Source: Streptomyces inusitatus (GTDB lineage Bacteria > Actinomycetota > Actinomycetes > Streptomycetales > Streptomycetaceae). From it: 64,000 nucleotides of DNA. This document shows positions 34,701 to 44,009 of this stretch, in pieces. The stretch spans positions 483,059-547,058 of the forward strand of contig NZ_BMWG01000002.1 of the NCBI RefSeq assembly GCF_014651115.1, read 5' to 3'. The translations under genes were made by a program, and so were the position numbers. Below the pieces are notes generated by a model. The model had not been told where the DNA came from and ran no database searches. It saw only the letters and a list, made by a program, of their open reading frames with translations. How positions within the stretch are numbered: the first letter of the stretch is position 1; every line of letters starts with the position of its first letter.

Positions 34701-37117
34701 GTGATCCAGACCTGGCCGGTGCGGGAGAGGTCGATCTCGCGCCGGGGCCCGTCGGGGATGCCGTCCTTCTCGACGGTGTACGGGAGCGTGGTCGCGCCCT
34801 CGGGGAGCTTGACCCAGGCGAACGCGCCATGGGCGTCACGGCCGGTGAAGGCGGCGGCGGTGCCCTGGGCGCGCAGCCGCCAGCCCTCGTAGTCCCCTTC
34901 GGGGCGCTGGTAGTGGACGACGGCCCAGTCGCGGTCGACGGCGACGGGCTTGGCGGGCGGGGGCGTCGCTCCGGCGGTGGTGGAGCCGGTGGCGCTGTCG
35001 GTGCGGCCCGCCGCGTCGACGACGACCGCCTTGTAGCGCAGCGGGGTGCCCGCCTTCACGGTGGCGTCGAGGTACTGGGTGACCCGGTAGGGGGCGTGGT
35101 CGGCGGAGCCGAGGGTGCGCCAGGGGCCGTCGCCGATCTGCGCGGCGAAGACGACCCGGCCTCCGGCCGCGCCGGGGTCGGCGTCGATCTCGACGGTGCC
35201 GGTGGCTCCGGGGGCGGGGGCCCTGAGGCTGAGCACGGGCTGTGCGGTGGGCTTCGGCCGCGCCTGGTCCGCCCTCAGTACGAGGGAGGTCAGGGCCGGG
35301 ACGGTGACGGTGAGGCGGCCGGCCGCGTCGGTACGGGGTGTGGTGTCACCCCCTTGGCCGCCGTACAGCGTGTGGAAGGCGGTGTTCGGGGAGTCGGTGG
35401 TCAGCTCGACGGTCCGGGGCCCGGTGCCGCTGTTGACGGCGACGAGGTATTCGCGCCGCTCGGCCGCGTCGGTGCGGGAGTGGGCGTAGACCTGGCCTTC
35501 CGCGTACCGCTGCCGCTGGACTCCGTCGCGGAGCGCCGGGTGGGCCCTGGTCAGTCTCGACAGCTCGGCGATGGAGCGGTAGAGGGGGTGGCCGGTGTCG
35601 TAGGCGTCGGAGGCGTGGGTGCGGTCGGTGCCGAGCTGGTCGTCGTCGAGGTAGTCGGGGGTCCGGGAGGCGAAGAGGGTCTGGCGGGCGTCCTTGTCGC
35701 CGCCCGCTCCGGTGAAGCCCTGTTCGTCGCCGTAGTAGATGACCGGGTTGCCCCGGCTGAGGAACATCAGCTCGTTGGCGAGGCGGGCGCGGCGGGTGAG
35801 TTCGGCGTCGTCGGCCCGGGGGTTGTCCTGTTTGAGGAAGGTGCCGATGCGGCCCATGTCGTGGTTGCCGAGGAAGGTCACCTGCTCATAGGCGTTGGCC
35901 TTGTCGGTGGTGTAGCGGTAGTCCTGGGCGAAGACCTTGGCGAGCCGGTCGGCGGGGGCCTGCTGGGAGGCGACGGCGCGGGCCGCGTCCTGGAAGGGGA
36001 AGTCGAGGGTGGAGTCGAGCCTGCCCCGGGTGACATAGGGGGCGGTGACCGCCGGGTCGCCGGAGTAGACCTCGCCGAACATGAAGAAGTCGTCCCGGCC
36101 GCGCCGGGCGGCGTACTCGTCGAGGGCGGTGGCCCACTGGGTCCAGAACTCCATGTCGACGTGTTTGACGGTGTCGATGCGGAAGCCGTCGATGCCGAAG
36201 TCGCGGACCCACTTCTGGTAGATCTTCTCCATGCCCCTGACGACCTCGGGGCGCTCGGTCCACAGGTCGTCCAGGCCCGCGAAGTCGCCGTGCTCGGAGC
36301 TTTCGCCCGCGAAGGTGGAGTCGCCCCGGTTGTGGTACATCGTGGGGTCGTTGAGCCAGCCGGGGACCTTCTCCCGGTCGCGGGGGCGCGGGGTGTACGG
36401 GAAGGAGTCGGCGCCGACCTTGCCGGTGCGCCCGCCGTCGGCGGCGTCGAAGGGGCGTCCGGTGCGGTCGAGGTAGGGGTACGCGCCCTTGGGCTTGTAG
36501 CCGTACTTCTTCTCGGCGTAGTCGACGGTGTCGGCGGTGTGGTTGGTGATGACGTCGAAGAAGACCTTCATGCCCTTGGCGTGGGCCTTGTCGATGAGGG
36601 CCGTCAGGTCGGCGTTGGTGCCGAAGTGGGGGTCGACCTGGGTGAAGTCGGTGATCCAGTACCCGTGGTATCCGGCGGAGGCTTCCTTGCCCTCGCCCTG
36701 CACCGGGCGGTTCTTGAAGATCGGCGCGAGCCAGATGGCGGTGGTGCCGAGGCCCTTGATGTAGTCCAGCTTGCCGGTGAGCCCCTTGAGGTCGCCGCCC
36801 TGGTAGAAGCCCTTGTCGGCGGGGTCGTGCCCATGGCTGAGCCTGGAGCCGGTCAGTCCGCCCCGGTCGTTGCGGCGGTCGCCGTTGGCGAAGCGGTCGG
36901 GGAGGACGAAGTAGAACTGCTCCCTGGTGAGGTCGTGGCGGGCGGGTTCGGCGGCGAGCCGTGAATCCGAGGGCGGCTTGGGCGGCTTCTTCGCGTTCGT
37001 CGCGTTCATCGCGTTCATCGCGTTCATCGCGGGGTCGGCGAAGGCGGGGGCGCCGGGCAGCAGGGTGGCGCAGAGGGCGGCGGTCAGCGCGACCGCCGCC
37101 GTTCTGGGGCGTGTCAA
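31754..37117 (-). CDS. pulA: Secreted bifunctional amylopullulanase (two GH13 units)
   Basis: 1787 residues with a Sec signal peptide ([22 protein letters not shown]). N-terminal alpha-amylase unit ~60-620: [11 protein letters not shown] (nucleophile Asp), [10 protein letters not shown] (acid Glu), FLGNHDMGR. Middle region: an Ig-like segment, two starch-binding PUD-type repeats (each with [10 protein letters not shown] or similar) and the pullulanase N2 domain. C-terminal type I pullulanase unit with YNWGYDP near 1215, [24 protein letters not shown] and [12 protein letters not shown]. It cleaves alpha-1,4 and alpha-1,6 bonds in starch and pullulan outside the cell. Residues just after the signal peptide form a [11 protein letters not shown] repeat. 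It is followed in the same direction by nothing but the terminator; the alpha-amylase gene lies 46 bases upstream. Confidence 0.95.
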   Translation of the reverse strand: MTRPRTAAVALTAALCATLLPGAPAFADPAMNAMNAMNATNAKKPPKPPSDSRLAAEPARHDLTREQFYFVLPDRFANGDRRNDRGGLTGSRLSHGHDPADKGFYQGGDLKGLTGKLDYIKGLGTTAIWLAPIFKNRPVQGEGKEASAGYHGYWITDFTQVDPHFGTNADLTALIDKAHAKGMKVFFDVITNHTADTVDYAEKKYGYKPKGAYPYLDRTGRPFDAADGGRTGKVGADSFPYTPRPRDREKVPGWLNDPTMYHNRGDSTFAGESSEHGDFAGLDDLWTERPEVVRGMEKIYQKWVRDFGIDGFRIDTVKHVDMEFWTQWATALDEYAARRGRDDFFMFGEVYSGDPAVTAPYVTRGRLDSTLDFPFQDAARAVASQQAPADRLAKVFAQDYRYTTDKANAYEQVTFLGNHDMGRIGTFLKQDNPRADDAELTRRARLANELMFLSRGNPVIYYGDEQGFTGAGGDKDARQTLFASRTPDYLDDDQLGTDRTHASDAYDTGHPLYRSIAELSRLTRAHPALRDGVQRQRYAEGQVYAHSRTDAAERREYLVAVNSGTGPRTVELTTDSPNTAFHTLYGGQGGDTTPRTDAAGRLTVTVPALTSLVLRADQARPKPTAQPVLSLRAPAPGATGTVEIDADPGAAGGRVVFAAQIGDGPWRTLGSADHAPYRVTQYLDATVKAGTPLRYKAVVVDAAGRTDSATGSTTAGATPPPAKPVAVDRDWAVVHYQRPEGDYEGWRLRAQGTAAAFTGRDAHGAFAWVKLPEGATTLPYTVEKDGIPDGPRREIDLSRTGQVWITQGQGGQRDTAPAGTYPPQDKGKAVIHYQRPGGDYDGWGLHVWNGAANPTDWAEPLRPVRKDAYGVTFEVPLAPGATSLSHILHKGDEKDLPGDQSLDLATHGNEVWLLSGQPKPLLPQAGAVPSLDLGKAEAQWIDRDTVVWKVKATEATSQQLVHAADRPISVVDGALSDEGRWLRLAPAALTDAQRAKYPHLKEYPAFTVDPRDAERVRDSLRGQLIATQRNASGALLAATGVQTAGVLDDLYAARATRTALGPVFGPDGVTFSLWAPTARTVALELDGRTVPMRRDDASGVWSAKGPRSWRGEPYRYRVTVWAPSVRKTVVNKVTDPYSTALTTDSVRSVAVDLTDPKLAPKGWRTLKKPAAVPLRDAQIQELHIRDFSIADRTAKHPGQYRAFTDRASAGSKHLKKLADSGTSYLHLLPAFDIGTIPERASDRKEPACDLSVYAPDSAEQQACVAESAAKDAYNWGYDPLHYTVPEGSYASDPEGARRTVEFREMVAALNGQGLRTVMDVVYNHTVAAGQSEKSVLDRIVPGYYQRLLADGSVATSTCCANTAPENAMMGKLVVDSVVTWAKEYKVDGFRFDLMGHHPKANMLAVRAALDRLTLARDGVDGKSIVLYGEGWNFGEIADDARFVQATQKNMAGTGIATFSDRARDAVRGGGPFDADPGVQGFASGLYTDPNPAADNGDRAAQRARLLHYQDLIKVGLTGNLADYTLTDSRGRTVKGSQIDYNGAPAGYAKAPGDALAYADAHDNETLYDALAFKLPKDTSPADRARAQVLAMATATLSQGPALSQAGTDLLRSKSLDRNSYDSGDWFNAIHWECRDGNGFGRGLPPAADNRDKWEHGRPLLGASSLTVGCPQIDGASAAYRDLQKIRTTEPVFGLATAEQVRSAVSFPLSGPDETPGVITMRAGDLVVVFNATPERHTQRPAGTAGERYALHPVQASGADATVKSSAYEKETGTFSVPARTVAVFQRG
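36993..37028. repeat. Four 9-bp tandem repeats inside pulA
   Basis: GCGTTCGTC then three copies of GCGTTCATC. On the coding strand they specify the Asn-Ala-Met/Thr repeat of mature PulA just behind the signal peptide. Copy changes would keep the frame. Confidence 0.85.
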
Positions 37118-37163
37118 GGGTGTCTCCAGTGCTGGGTACGAGAGCCTGTCTTACGCTTACGGC

Positions 37164-38570
37164 TCAGGCGCAGTTCTTCGCGCCGGCGTGGAGGGCGAGG
37201 GCGGTGCCGGGGGCCAGGGTGGCGGTGAGACGGCGGGAGCCGTCGACGGTCACCGGGCGGCGGGACTGGACGTCGCAGTAGGTCCCGGCGGGCAGCGAGG
37301 TCTGGAAGGTCCGGCTCAGCGGTGCGGTGGTGTGGTTGACGGCGAGATACGCCTTGTCGCCCCGGCCGAAGGCGATCCGGTCGCCGCCGTCGTCCCACCA
37401 GTCGGTGACGGGCTGTCCGTGGGCGGTGTTGCGGAAGGCGACCATGGCGGCGATCTCCGGCCAGGCGTGCTGGCACTTCCAGCCGTCGCTCCAGCAGGCC
37501 GTGACCCGGCCGCCGTTCGGCGGGCCCGCGTCCTTGTCGCTCCACTCGTAGCCGGAGTGGACGTCGGGCGAGCCGTAGGGCCAGGCCAGCATGAAGACGT
37601 TCGCGAGGGTGTAGGCGGAGCCGTCCTTGTAATTGAGGGTGTCGCCGAGGCGTTCGGTGTCGTGGTTGTCGACGAAGACCCCGGCCTTCGCGGACGGCAG
37701 ATAGCCCCAGCCCTCGCCGTAGTTCCTCAGGTACGCGAGGTTCTCGCGCTGGAAGACCCGCTTGAGGTCGCGGGCGTAGCGGAACTCCTGCACATCGCCG
37801 CCGCCGAGATACTCGCCCGGTGACACGGCCTCTCCGTCGCCGTGGATCGCCTCCTGCTTCCAGTAGACATCAGGCCTGGTCAGCCGGGACTTGATGTTCG
37901 CGAGGTCGGCGGCGGGCAGATGTTTGGCCGCGTCGATCCGGAAGCCCTCGACGCCGAGGGAGAGCAGATCGTTGAGGTAGGCGGCGATGCGGCCCCGGAC
38001 GTACTCCTCGCCGGTGTCGAGGTCGGCGAGGCCGACGAGTTCGCAGTTCTGGACCTGGTGGCGGTCGCGGTAGTCGGCGATCGCCGAGCGGCAGTCGTCC
38101 AGGTCGAAGCCGGAGTAGATACCGGGGTAGTGGTACTTGCTGTACGCGGAGCCTCCGGTGCCGGTTCCGTCGCCCGCCGCCATGTGGTTGATCACCGCGT
38201 CGGCGACGACCTTCACCCCGGCCGTGCGGCAGGTGTTCACCATGGCGGCGAAGGAGGCCCGGTCGCCGAGCCGGCCCGCGATCTTGTAGCTGACGGGCTG
38301 GTACGAGGTCCACCACTGGCCGCCCTGGATGTGCTCCTGGGGCGGCGAGACCTGGACGTAGCCGTAGCCGTCCGGTCCGAGCCGCTCGGTGCAGGCCCGG
38401 GCGACCGAGTCGAAGCGCCACTCGAAGAGGACGGCGGTCACGTCCTTCGGGCCGGGCGGCGCGGCCCCGGCCTCCCCGGCGGGGGCGGTGACGGCGATCG
38501 CCGCCCCGGCCGTCAGTGCGAGCAGGGCGGCGAGGGGTCGGCCGACCCCGGCTCTGGGTATGCCGGACAT
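37164..38570 (-). CDS. Secreted alpha-amylase, GH13
   Basis: 468 residues. The signal peptide includes [20 protein letters not shown]. The GH13 barrel shows [23 protein letters not shown] (nucleophile Asp), [11 protein letters not shown] (acid Glu) and [13 protein letters not shown] short all-beta C domain ends the protein ([11 protein letters not shown]); no CBM20 starch-binding module follows, so it is shorter than many Streptomyces amylases. It cleaves internal alpha-1,4 bonds of starch. It lies 46 bases before pulA on the same strand, so both may share the promoter in the amylase-malE gap, under MalR-type control. Confidence 0.95.
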   Translation of the reverse strand: MSGIPRAGVGRPLAALLALTAGAAIAVTAPAGEAGAAPPGPKDVTAVLFEWRFDSVARACTERLGPDGYGYVQVSPPQEHIQGGQWWTSYQPVSYKIAGRLGDRASFAAMVNTCRTAGVKVVADAVINHMAAGDGTGTGGSAYSKYHYPGIYSGFDLDDCRSAIADYRDRHQVQNCELVGLADLDTGEEYVRGRIAAYLNDLLSLGVEGFRIDAAKHLPAADLANIKSRLTRPDVYWKQEAIHGDGEAVSPGEYLGGGDVQEFRYARDLKRVFQRENLAYLRNYGEGWGYLPSAKAGVFVDNHDTERLGDTLNYKDGSAYTLANVFMLAWPYGSPDVHSGYEWSDKDAGPPNGGRVTACWSDGWKCQHAWPEIAAMVAFRNTAHGQPVTDWWDDGGDRIAFGRGDKAYLAVNHTTAPLSRTFQTSLPAGTYCDVQSRRPVTVDGSRRLTATLAPGTALALHAGAKNCA

Positions 38571-38661
38571 GTTTCCTCCTGCACAACGCTGTGCGTACGT
38601 GGGGGAAGTGCGGGTGTACCGGGTGCGGGTGTGCTCCGAAGCGCTCGCAGGCTTCTCTGAA

Positions 38662-38697
38662 AGTTGCTGATGGATCTTGCAGGTTCTTGCAGCAACT
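38662..38697. promoter_or_regulatory. Amylase-side operator with two CTTGCAG repeats
   Basis: CTTGCAG occurs at 38676-38682 and 38686-38692, one helical turn apart, inside a perfect 7-bp inverted repeat AGTTGCT (38662-38668) and AGCAACT (38691-38697). It is a probable MalR-type operator for the amylase-pulA unit. Confidence 0.7.
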
Positions 38698-38805
38698 GCC
38701 CCGACCCGCCTGCCAGCAGACGGTAGGAGGCGTACTGACTGGAGGTCAACCCCTGGGGACTATCCGGGACATCTGTAGGACACAGGGAGGTCACAACATC
38801 GAAAT

Positions 38806-38850
38806 CTTGCCGTTTTCTTTCTGCAAGGTCTTTCGCAAAGTCTTGCAAGA
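38806..38850. promoter_or_regulatory. malE-side operator cluster
   Basis: CTTGC (38806-38810) faces GCAAG (38823-38827). It is followed by TTTCGCAAAG and by the perfect palindrome TCTTGCAAGA (38841-38850), 66 bases before the malE ATG. A LacI-family repressor such as MalR is the likely ligand. Confidence 0.75.
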
Positions 38851-38916
38851 CTGTTAGCTTCACGCCGCAGCAGCCCAGCCCGAGGACAGGCAGGGCCTGA
38901 CCTCAATGGGGAGATC

Positions 38917-40233
38917 ATGATGCGCAGAGGAATAACGGTCGCCGCGATCGCCGGCGTACTGGCCCTGACCGCCACCGCGTGCGGCGGCGACAGCGGCGGC
39001 GGGGGCGGGGACAGCAGCGGCAAGAAGGCCGCCGAGGACCCGCGGAGCGTGTCGGGCTCCATCACCTGGTGGGACACGTCCAACGAGGCCGAGGGCCCGA
39101 CGTACGACAAGCTCATCGCCGCCTTCCAGGCCGAGTACCCGAAGATCAAGGTGAACCGGACCTCGGTCTCCTTCGACCAGGCGGAGCAGAAGTTCAAGAC
39201 CGCCGCCCAGTCCGGCAAGGGCGCGCCGGACGTCATCCGCACCGATGTGGGCTGGTCCGCCGGGTTCGCCAACCTCGGCTATCTCCAGCCGCTGGACGGC
39301 ACCCCCGCGCTCGACGGTGCGGAGGACTTCCTGCCCGGCCCGCTCTCCACCGCCAAGTGGAACAACGAGACGGTCGGCGTGCCGCAGGTGACCGACACCC
39401 TGGCCCTGCTCTACAACAAGAAGGTCTTCAAGGACGCCGGCATCGCCGCGCCCCCGGCCACCTGGGACGAGTTCATCGCCGCCGCGAAGACCATCAAGAA
39501 GAAGACGGGCGTCACCGGCACCCAGCTCAACCCCGAGGGCTACTTCTCGCTGCCGTTCCTCCACGGCGAGGGCGCGGACATGCTCGACGTCGACGGCAAG
39601 AAGATCACCGTCAACTCGGCCGAGGGCGTCAGGGCCATGGAGACCGCCCTGAAGCTGGCCGGGTCCGACGTCGCCCTCAAGCCCGCGACCACCGACGGCT
39701 ATGTCGCGGCCCAGACCTCCTTCAAGGCCGGCGAGGTCGCCATGATCCTCAACGGGCCGTGGTCGGTGAGCGACAGCTACGCGGGCAAGGCCTTCAAGGA
39801 CAAGGACAACCTGGGCATCGCCAATGTCCCGGGCGGCTCGGCCGGCAAGGCGGGAGCGCCCATCGGCGGCCACAACTACTCCGTCTACCGGGGCTCGAAG
39901 AACAAGGACGCCTCGTACCTCTTCGTGAGGTTCATGGCCTCGAAGAAGAGCCAGGAACTGACCGCCAAGGAGATCAACACGCTCCCGACGCGGAAGTCGG
40001 CGTACACCGCCGAGGTCACCGCCGACCCGGCGAAGAAGGCGTTCCAGCAGGCGCTGACCGTCGCGAGGCCCCGGCCGGTGATCCCCGGCGTCGGCGATCT
40101 CTTCGTCGCCTTCGACCAGCACTACGTGAAGATCCTGCGCGGCGACGTCTCCCCGAAGGACGGCCTCGACGCCCTCGCGAAGGAGTGGAACAGCAAGCTC
40201 CTGAAGGACTACACGACGACGACCACCGGCTGA
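38917..40233 (+). CDS. malE: Maltose/maltodextrin-binding lipoprotein
   Basis: 438 residues. Lipoprotein signal ends at the lipobox LTATAC (Cys near residue 24), followed by a Gly/Ser linker. The remainder is an SBP_bac_1 solute-binding protein (ITWWDTSNEAEGPTYDKLIA; LNGPWSVSDSYAGKAF; PIGGHNYSVYRGSKN). It captures maltose and maltodextrins outside the membrane for MalFG; the ATPase (MsiK in Streptomyces) is encoded elsewhere. It starts with ATG at 38917 (a second ATG at 38920), after GGGGAGATC. It is divergent from the amylase gene, with the operator cluster between. Confidence 0.95.
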   Translation: MMRRGITVAAIAGVLALTATACGGDSGGGGGDSSGKKAAEDPRSVSGSITWWDTSNEAEGPTYDKLIAAFQAEYPKIKVNRTSVSFDQAEQKFKTAAQSGKGAPDVIRTDVGWSAGFANLGYLQPLDGTPALDGAEDFLPGPLSTAKWNNETVGVPQVTDTLALLYNKKVFKDAGIAAPPATWDEFIAAAKTIKKKTGVTGTQLNPEGYFSLPFLHGEGADMLDVDGKKITVNSAEGVRAMETALKLAGSDVALKPATTDGYVAAQTSFKAGEVAMILNGPWSVSDSYAGKAFKDKDNLGIANVPGGSAGKAGAPIGGHNYSVYRGSKNKDASYLFVRFMASKKSQELTAKEINTLPTRKSAYTAEVTADPAKKAFQQALTVARPRPVIPGVGDLFVAFDQHYVKILRGDVSPKDGLDALAKEWNSKLLKDYTTTTTG

Positions 40234-40423
40234 CGAGGCCCCGCAACCCACCGGACCCCCGGTCCGGCCGGACGGGCCAAGCGCGCCCCGCGGCGCGGGA
40301 ACCGAACCCCGCGCACCCGCCCGGCCGGACCGGACGGCACCCGCCCTTCAGCGGTGCGCGAGCCCCCGCCCTTACGCGGTGCGCACGCACCGTCGGCCAT
40401 CAGCCTTCAGCCATCGGAGAGAG
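40234..40423. repeat. 190-base malE-malF spacer with repeats
   Basis: It contains a 12-bp palindrome GTCCGGCCGGAC (40262-40273) and a 19-bp direct repeat, CCGCCCTTCAGCGGTGCGC (40341-40359) and CCGCCCTTACGCGGTGCGC (40366-40384). Such a spacer may stabilise malE mRNA or reduce read-through into the permease genes, as in other mal operons. Confidence 0.5.
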
Positions 40424-41365
40424 ATGAGCACCCTGACAGCCAGGACCGGACGGTCCTTCACCACCCACTGGTACGCGTGGGCCATGGTCCTGCCCGTGGT
40501 GGTCGTCCTCGCCGTGCTCGTCGGCTATCCGCTGGGCCGGGGCGTCTATCTCTCCTTCACCGACGCCGACGAGGTCAACATCGGCCGGACGATCGGGGAC
40601 TTCTCCGTCCCGGCGACCTATCAGTTCGTCGGCCTGGACAACTACTGGAACATCCTCTCCGGCCAGGAGGGATCGTTCTACCCCCGGCTGATGTGGACCG
40701 CGGTGTGGACCGCGAGCTGCGTCTTCCTGCACTACACGATCGGCCTCGGCCTCGCGCTGCTGCTCAACCGGCCCATGCGCGGCCGCTCCCTCTACCGGGT
40801 GCTGCTGATCCTGCCGTGGTCGGTGCCCGCGTTCGTCGCCGCGTTCGCCTGGAAGCTGATGTACAACACCGACAACGGTGTGTTCAACGAGCTGCTCGGC
40901 AAAATCGGCATGGGCCCCGTCGACTGGCTCGGCGACCCCTTCGTCCAGAAGCTGTCCGTCATAGCCGTGAACACCTGGCTCGGCGTGCCGTTCATGATGC
41001 TCGCGATACTCGGCGGCCTCCAGTCCATCCCGCGCGAGCTGCACGAGGCCGCCGAGATGGACGGGGCCACCCCCTGGCAGCGGTTCTGGAGCGTGACGAT
41101 GCCCGGTCTGCGGCCGGTCAGCTCCACCATCGTGCTGCTGGGCACCATCTGGACCTTCAACATGTTCCCGGTCATCTATCTGGTGATCGGGCAGGCGGGC
41201 GGCACCGAGAGCGAAATCCTCGTGACCTACGCCTACCGGCTCGCCTTCCAGGGCGTACGGGACTACGCGGGCTCCGCCGCCTACGGAATCGTGATCCTCT
41301 CGCTGCTCCTGGTCTTCTCCGTCTTCTACCGGGGCATGCTCAAGCGCCAGGAGGCCGCCAAGTGA
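40424..41365 (+). CDS. malF: Maltose ABC transporter permease MalF
   Basis: 313 residues from ATG 40424 (MSTLTARTGRSFTTHWYAWA), preceded by GGAGAGAG. The upstream extension of the frame is rejected. Six or more membrane helices, with the EAA loop contacting the ATPase: EAAEMDGATPWQRFWSVTMP, near residue 210. It forms the inner-membrane channel with MalG. The stop overlaps the malG GTG by GTGA. Confidence 0.93.
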   Translation: MSTLTARTGRSFTTHWYAWAMVLPVVVVLAVLVGYPLGRGVYLSFTDADEVNIGRTIGDFSVPATYQFVGLDNYWNILSGQEGSFYPRLMWTAVWTASCVFLHYTIGLGLALLLNRPMRGRSLYRVLLILPWSVPAFVAAFAWKLMYNTDNGVFNELLGKIGMGPVDWLGDPFVQKLSVIAVNTWLGVPFMMLAILGGLQSIPRELHEAAEMDGATPWQRFWSVTMPGLRPVSSTIVLLGTIWTFNMFPVIYLVIGQAGGTESEILVTYAYRLAFQGVRDYAGSAAYGIVILSLLLVFSVFYRGMLKRQEAAK

Positions 41366-42261
41366 CCACCGCGGAAAAGGTGTCCGGGGCCGTCCGCCCC
41401 GCCGTCGCCGCCCGGCCCGCGACCAGGGCGCGCGGCAGGGCCGAGCGCTCCCGGGGAGCCTCCGTCGCCCTGCACGCCACCCTCGTCGCCGCCTGTCTCG
41501 TCGCGCTCTTCCCGATCGCCTTCATCCTCCTGGTCTCGATCCGGGGCGAGAGCGGCTGGACAGCCCCGCTGGAGATGACGGGCTTCACGCTCTCCAACTA
41601 CGCCCATGTCCTCGGCGACACCGAGTTCCTCACCTGGATGCTCAACTCGATCGCCATCGCGGGCGGCACCATGCTGGTGGGCGTCCTCATCTCGGCGAGC
41701 GCCGGCTACGCGCTCTCCCGGATGCGCTTCCCCGGCCACGCGCCGCTGATGTGGACCTTCCTGGTCTGCCAGATGTTCCCGGTGGCGGTGCTGATCGTGC
41801 CGCTCTACAACATCCTCGGCGCGCTGGGGCTGCTGGACAGCCACGGCGGACTGATCCTCACGTACTGCTCGGTGTCCGTGCCCTTCTGCGCCTGGATGCT
41901 GAAGGGGTACTTCGACACCATCCCCACCGAGATCGACGAGTCGGGCCGGGTCGACGGACTCACCCCCTTCGGCACCTTCTGGCGGCTGATCATGCCGCTG
42001 GCGCGGCCGGGCCTGGCGGTGACCGCGTTCTACACCTTCCTCACGGCCTGGGGCGAGGTCGCCTTCGCGAGCCAGTTCATGAGCAGCGAGACCAAGTACA
42101 CGCTCGCCGTCGGCCTCCAGACCTTCGTCGGCCCGCACCGCGCCGAGTGGGGCCTGCTGACGGCGTCCTCCGTGCTGATCATGGTCCCCGCCGGGCTGCT
42201 CTTCTTCTTCGCCCAGCGGCATCTCGTCGCCGGGCTCACGGCGGGCGGAACCAAGGGCTGA
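41362..42261 (+). CDS. malG: Maltose ABC transporter permease MalG
   Basis: 299 residues from GTG 41362, overlapping the malF stop by four bases, which implies translational coupling. About six membrane helices. The EAA-like loop EIDESGRVDGLTPFGTFWRL lies near residue 195. The C-terminus LLFFFAQRHLVAGLTAGGTKG carries the QRYL/VAGLTAGAVKG-type tail characteristic of MalG. Confidence 0.94.
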   Translation: MTTAEKVSGAVRPAVAARPATRARGRAERSRGASVALHATLVAACLVALFPIAFILLVSIRGESGWTAPLEMTGFTLSNYAHVLGDTEFLTWMLNSIAIAGGTMLVGVLISASAGYALSRMRFPGHAPLMWTFLVCQMFPVAVLIVPLYNILGALGLLDSHGGLILTYCSVSVPFCAWMLKGYFDTIPTEIDESGRVDGLTPFGTFWRLIMPLARPGLAVTAFYTFLTAWGEVAFASQFMSSETKYTLAVGLQTFVGPHRAEWGLLTASSVLIMVPAGLLFFFAQRHLVAGLTAGGTKG

Positions 42262-42406
42262 CGGCGGCGACGGGCGCGCGCGGCACGGGCCCGCGCATCC
42301 GGCGGGCGTTGCCCGTCCACCCGCCGGGGGCAGCATCCCGTACAGCGGGAAGATCCCTCTTCATCCCGGAACGATGATGTATTTGACGACTTACAAGGGA
42401 ACGTAC

Positions 42407-44008
42407 ATGACCCAGGAGCTCGCTCCCACCCTCAGCGACCAGCCCGCCGCCGCCTCGGCGGACTGGTGGCGGGACGCCGTCATCTACCAGGTGTACGTCC
42501 GTTCCTTCGCCGACGGCGACGGCGACGGCATCGGCGATCTGCGCGGCGCCCGCGAGCGGCTGCCGCACCTCGCGGACCTGGGCGTGGACGCCGTCTGGCT
42601 CACCCCCTTCTACGCCTCCCCGCAGGCCGACGGCGGCTACGACGTCTCCGACTACCGCCTGGTCGACCCGCTGTTCGGGAACGTCTCCGACGCCGAGGAG
42701 CTCGTCGCCGAGGCGCACCGGCTGGGGCTGCGCGTCATCGTCGACATCGTGCCCAACCACACCTCGGAGCAGCACGCCTGGTTCAAGGCCGCGCTGGCCG
42801 GCGGCCCCGAGCGCGAGCTGTACCACTTCCGCCCCGGGAAGGGCGAGCACGGCGAGCTCCCCCCGAACGACTGGGAGTCCATCTTCGGCGGCCCGGCGTG
42901 GACCCGTACCGGGGCCGGTGACTGGTATCTGCATCTCTTCGCCCCCGAGCAGCCGGATCTCAACTGGGACCGGACCGAGGTGCGCGAGGAGTTCGACTCG
43001 ATCCTGCGGTTCTGGCTGGACCTGGGCGTGGACGGCTTCCGTATCGATGTCGCGCACGGCATGGTCAAGGCGGCAGGGCTGCCCGACATCGGGCTGCGCG
43101 AGCAGGCCAAGCTGATCGGCGCGCAGGTGCTGCCCTTCTTCGACCAGGACGGGGTGCACGAGATCCACCGCGGCTGGCGCGCCCTCCTCGACGAGTACCC
43201 GGGGCAGCGCATCGGCGTCGCGGAGGCCTGGGCCCCCAGCGCCGAGCGGCTCGCGCTGTACGTCCGCCCCGACGAGCTGCACCAGGCCTTCAACTTCCAG
43301 TTCCTGACCTGCGACTGGGACGCTCCGGCGATGCGCCGGGTCATCGACGAGTCGCTCACCGCGACAGCCTCCGTGGGCGCGCCCACCACCTGGGTGCTCT
43401 CCAACCACGATGTGGTCCGCCACACCACCCGCTACGGCGGCGGGGAGCGCGGTCTGCGCCGGGCCCGCGCGGCGGCGCTGCTCACCCTGGCGCTGCCCGG
43501 CTCGGCCTATGTCTACCAGGGCGAGGAACTGGGACTGCCCGAGGTGACGGAGCTGCCCGACGCGGTGCGCCAGGACCCGGCGTTCTTCCGGGGCGACGGC
43601 CAGGAAGGCCGGCGCGACGGCTGCCGGGTGCCGCTGCCCTGGTCGGGTACGGAGGCTCCGTACGGCTTCGGCCCCGGCGGGAGCTGGCTGCCGCAGCCCG
43701 ATTCCTGGCAGGGGCTCTCGGTCGCGGCGCAGACCGGCGACCCGCGCTCCACGCTGGAGCTGTACCGCTCGGCGATCGCCCTCCGCAAGACGCTGCCGGG
43801 CCTCGGCGACGGCACGATGGAGTGGCTCCGGGCCCCCGAGGGCGTTCTCGCCCTCGGCCGTCCCGGGCTGGTCTGCACCCTGAACACCCTCGCGGCGGAG
43901 GCCGTGCTGCCGGTTCCGGGGCGGCCGCTGATCTCGTCGGCGGCGCTGGAGTTCAGCGGCGGCGAGGTCCGCGTCCCGGGCGACACCTGTGTCTGGTGGG
44001 CAGTCTGA
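42407..44008 (+). CDS. aglA: Alpha-glucosidase, GH13
   Basis: 533 residues from ATG 42407, chosen because AAGGGA lies seven bases upstream; the frame is open from 42374. GH13 motifs: VDIVPNHTS, VDGFRIDVAHGM (nucleophile Asp), GVAEAWAPS (acid Glu), VLSNHDVVRH. No signal peptide, so it acts in the cytoplasm on imported maltose and maltodextrins, releasing glucose. It is the fourth gene of the mal transport operon, as in S. coelicolor (AglA). A 145-base gap separates it from malG. Confidence 0.92.
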   Translation: MTQELAPTLSDQPAAASADWWRDAVIYQVYVRSFADGDGDGIGDLRGARERLPHLADLGVDAVWLTPFYASPQADGGYDVSDYRLVDPLFGNVSDAEELVAEAHRLGLRVIVDIVPNHTSEQHAWFKAALAGGPERELYHFRPGKGEHGELPPNDWESIFGGPAWTRTGAGDWYLHLFAPEQPDLNWDRTEVREEFDSILRFWLDLGVDGFRIDVAHGMVKAAGLPDIGLREQAKLIGAQVLPFFDQDGVHEIHRGWRALLDEYPGQRIGVAEAWAPSAERLALYVRPDELHQAFNFQFLTCDWDAPAMRRVIDESLTATASVGAPTTWVLSNHDVVRHTTRYGGGERGLRRARAAALLTLALPGSAYVYQGEELGLPEVTELPDAVRQDPAFFRGDGQEGRRDGCRVPLPWSGTEAPYGFGPGGSWLPQPDSWQGLSVAAQTGDPRSTLELYRSAIALRKTLPGLGDGTMEWLRAPEGVLALGRPGLVCTLNTLAAEAVLPVPGRPLISSAALEFSGGEVRVPGDTCVWWAV

Positions 44009-44009
44009 G

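Larger units (their letters stand above)
38571..38916. promoter_or_regulatory. Divergent amylase/malE control region (346 bases)
   Basis: No gene. It holds both promoters of the starch-maltose locus and the operator-like repeats listed separately: a pair of CTTGCAG heptamers at 38676-38692 nearest the amylase side, and a cluster of CTTGC/GCAAG repeats at 38806-38850 nearest malE. TTGCAG-type repeats are known control elements of Streptomyces amylase and mal genes acting with MalR/Reg1. Confidence 0.8.

Noticed and set aside
31865..36964. Plus-strand frame of 1699 codons
   Set aside because: It is the antisense mirror of the amylopullulanase gene, made of Gly/Val/Glu-rich residues without domains.
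36993..37028. Short tandem repeats considered as CRISPR
   Set aside because: Nine-base units without spacers and in frame within a gene. No array of 20-40 bp repeats with unique spacers was seen anywhere.
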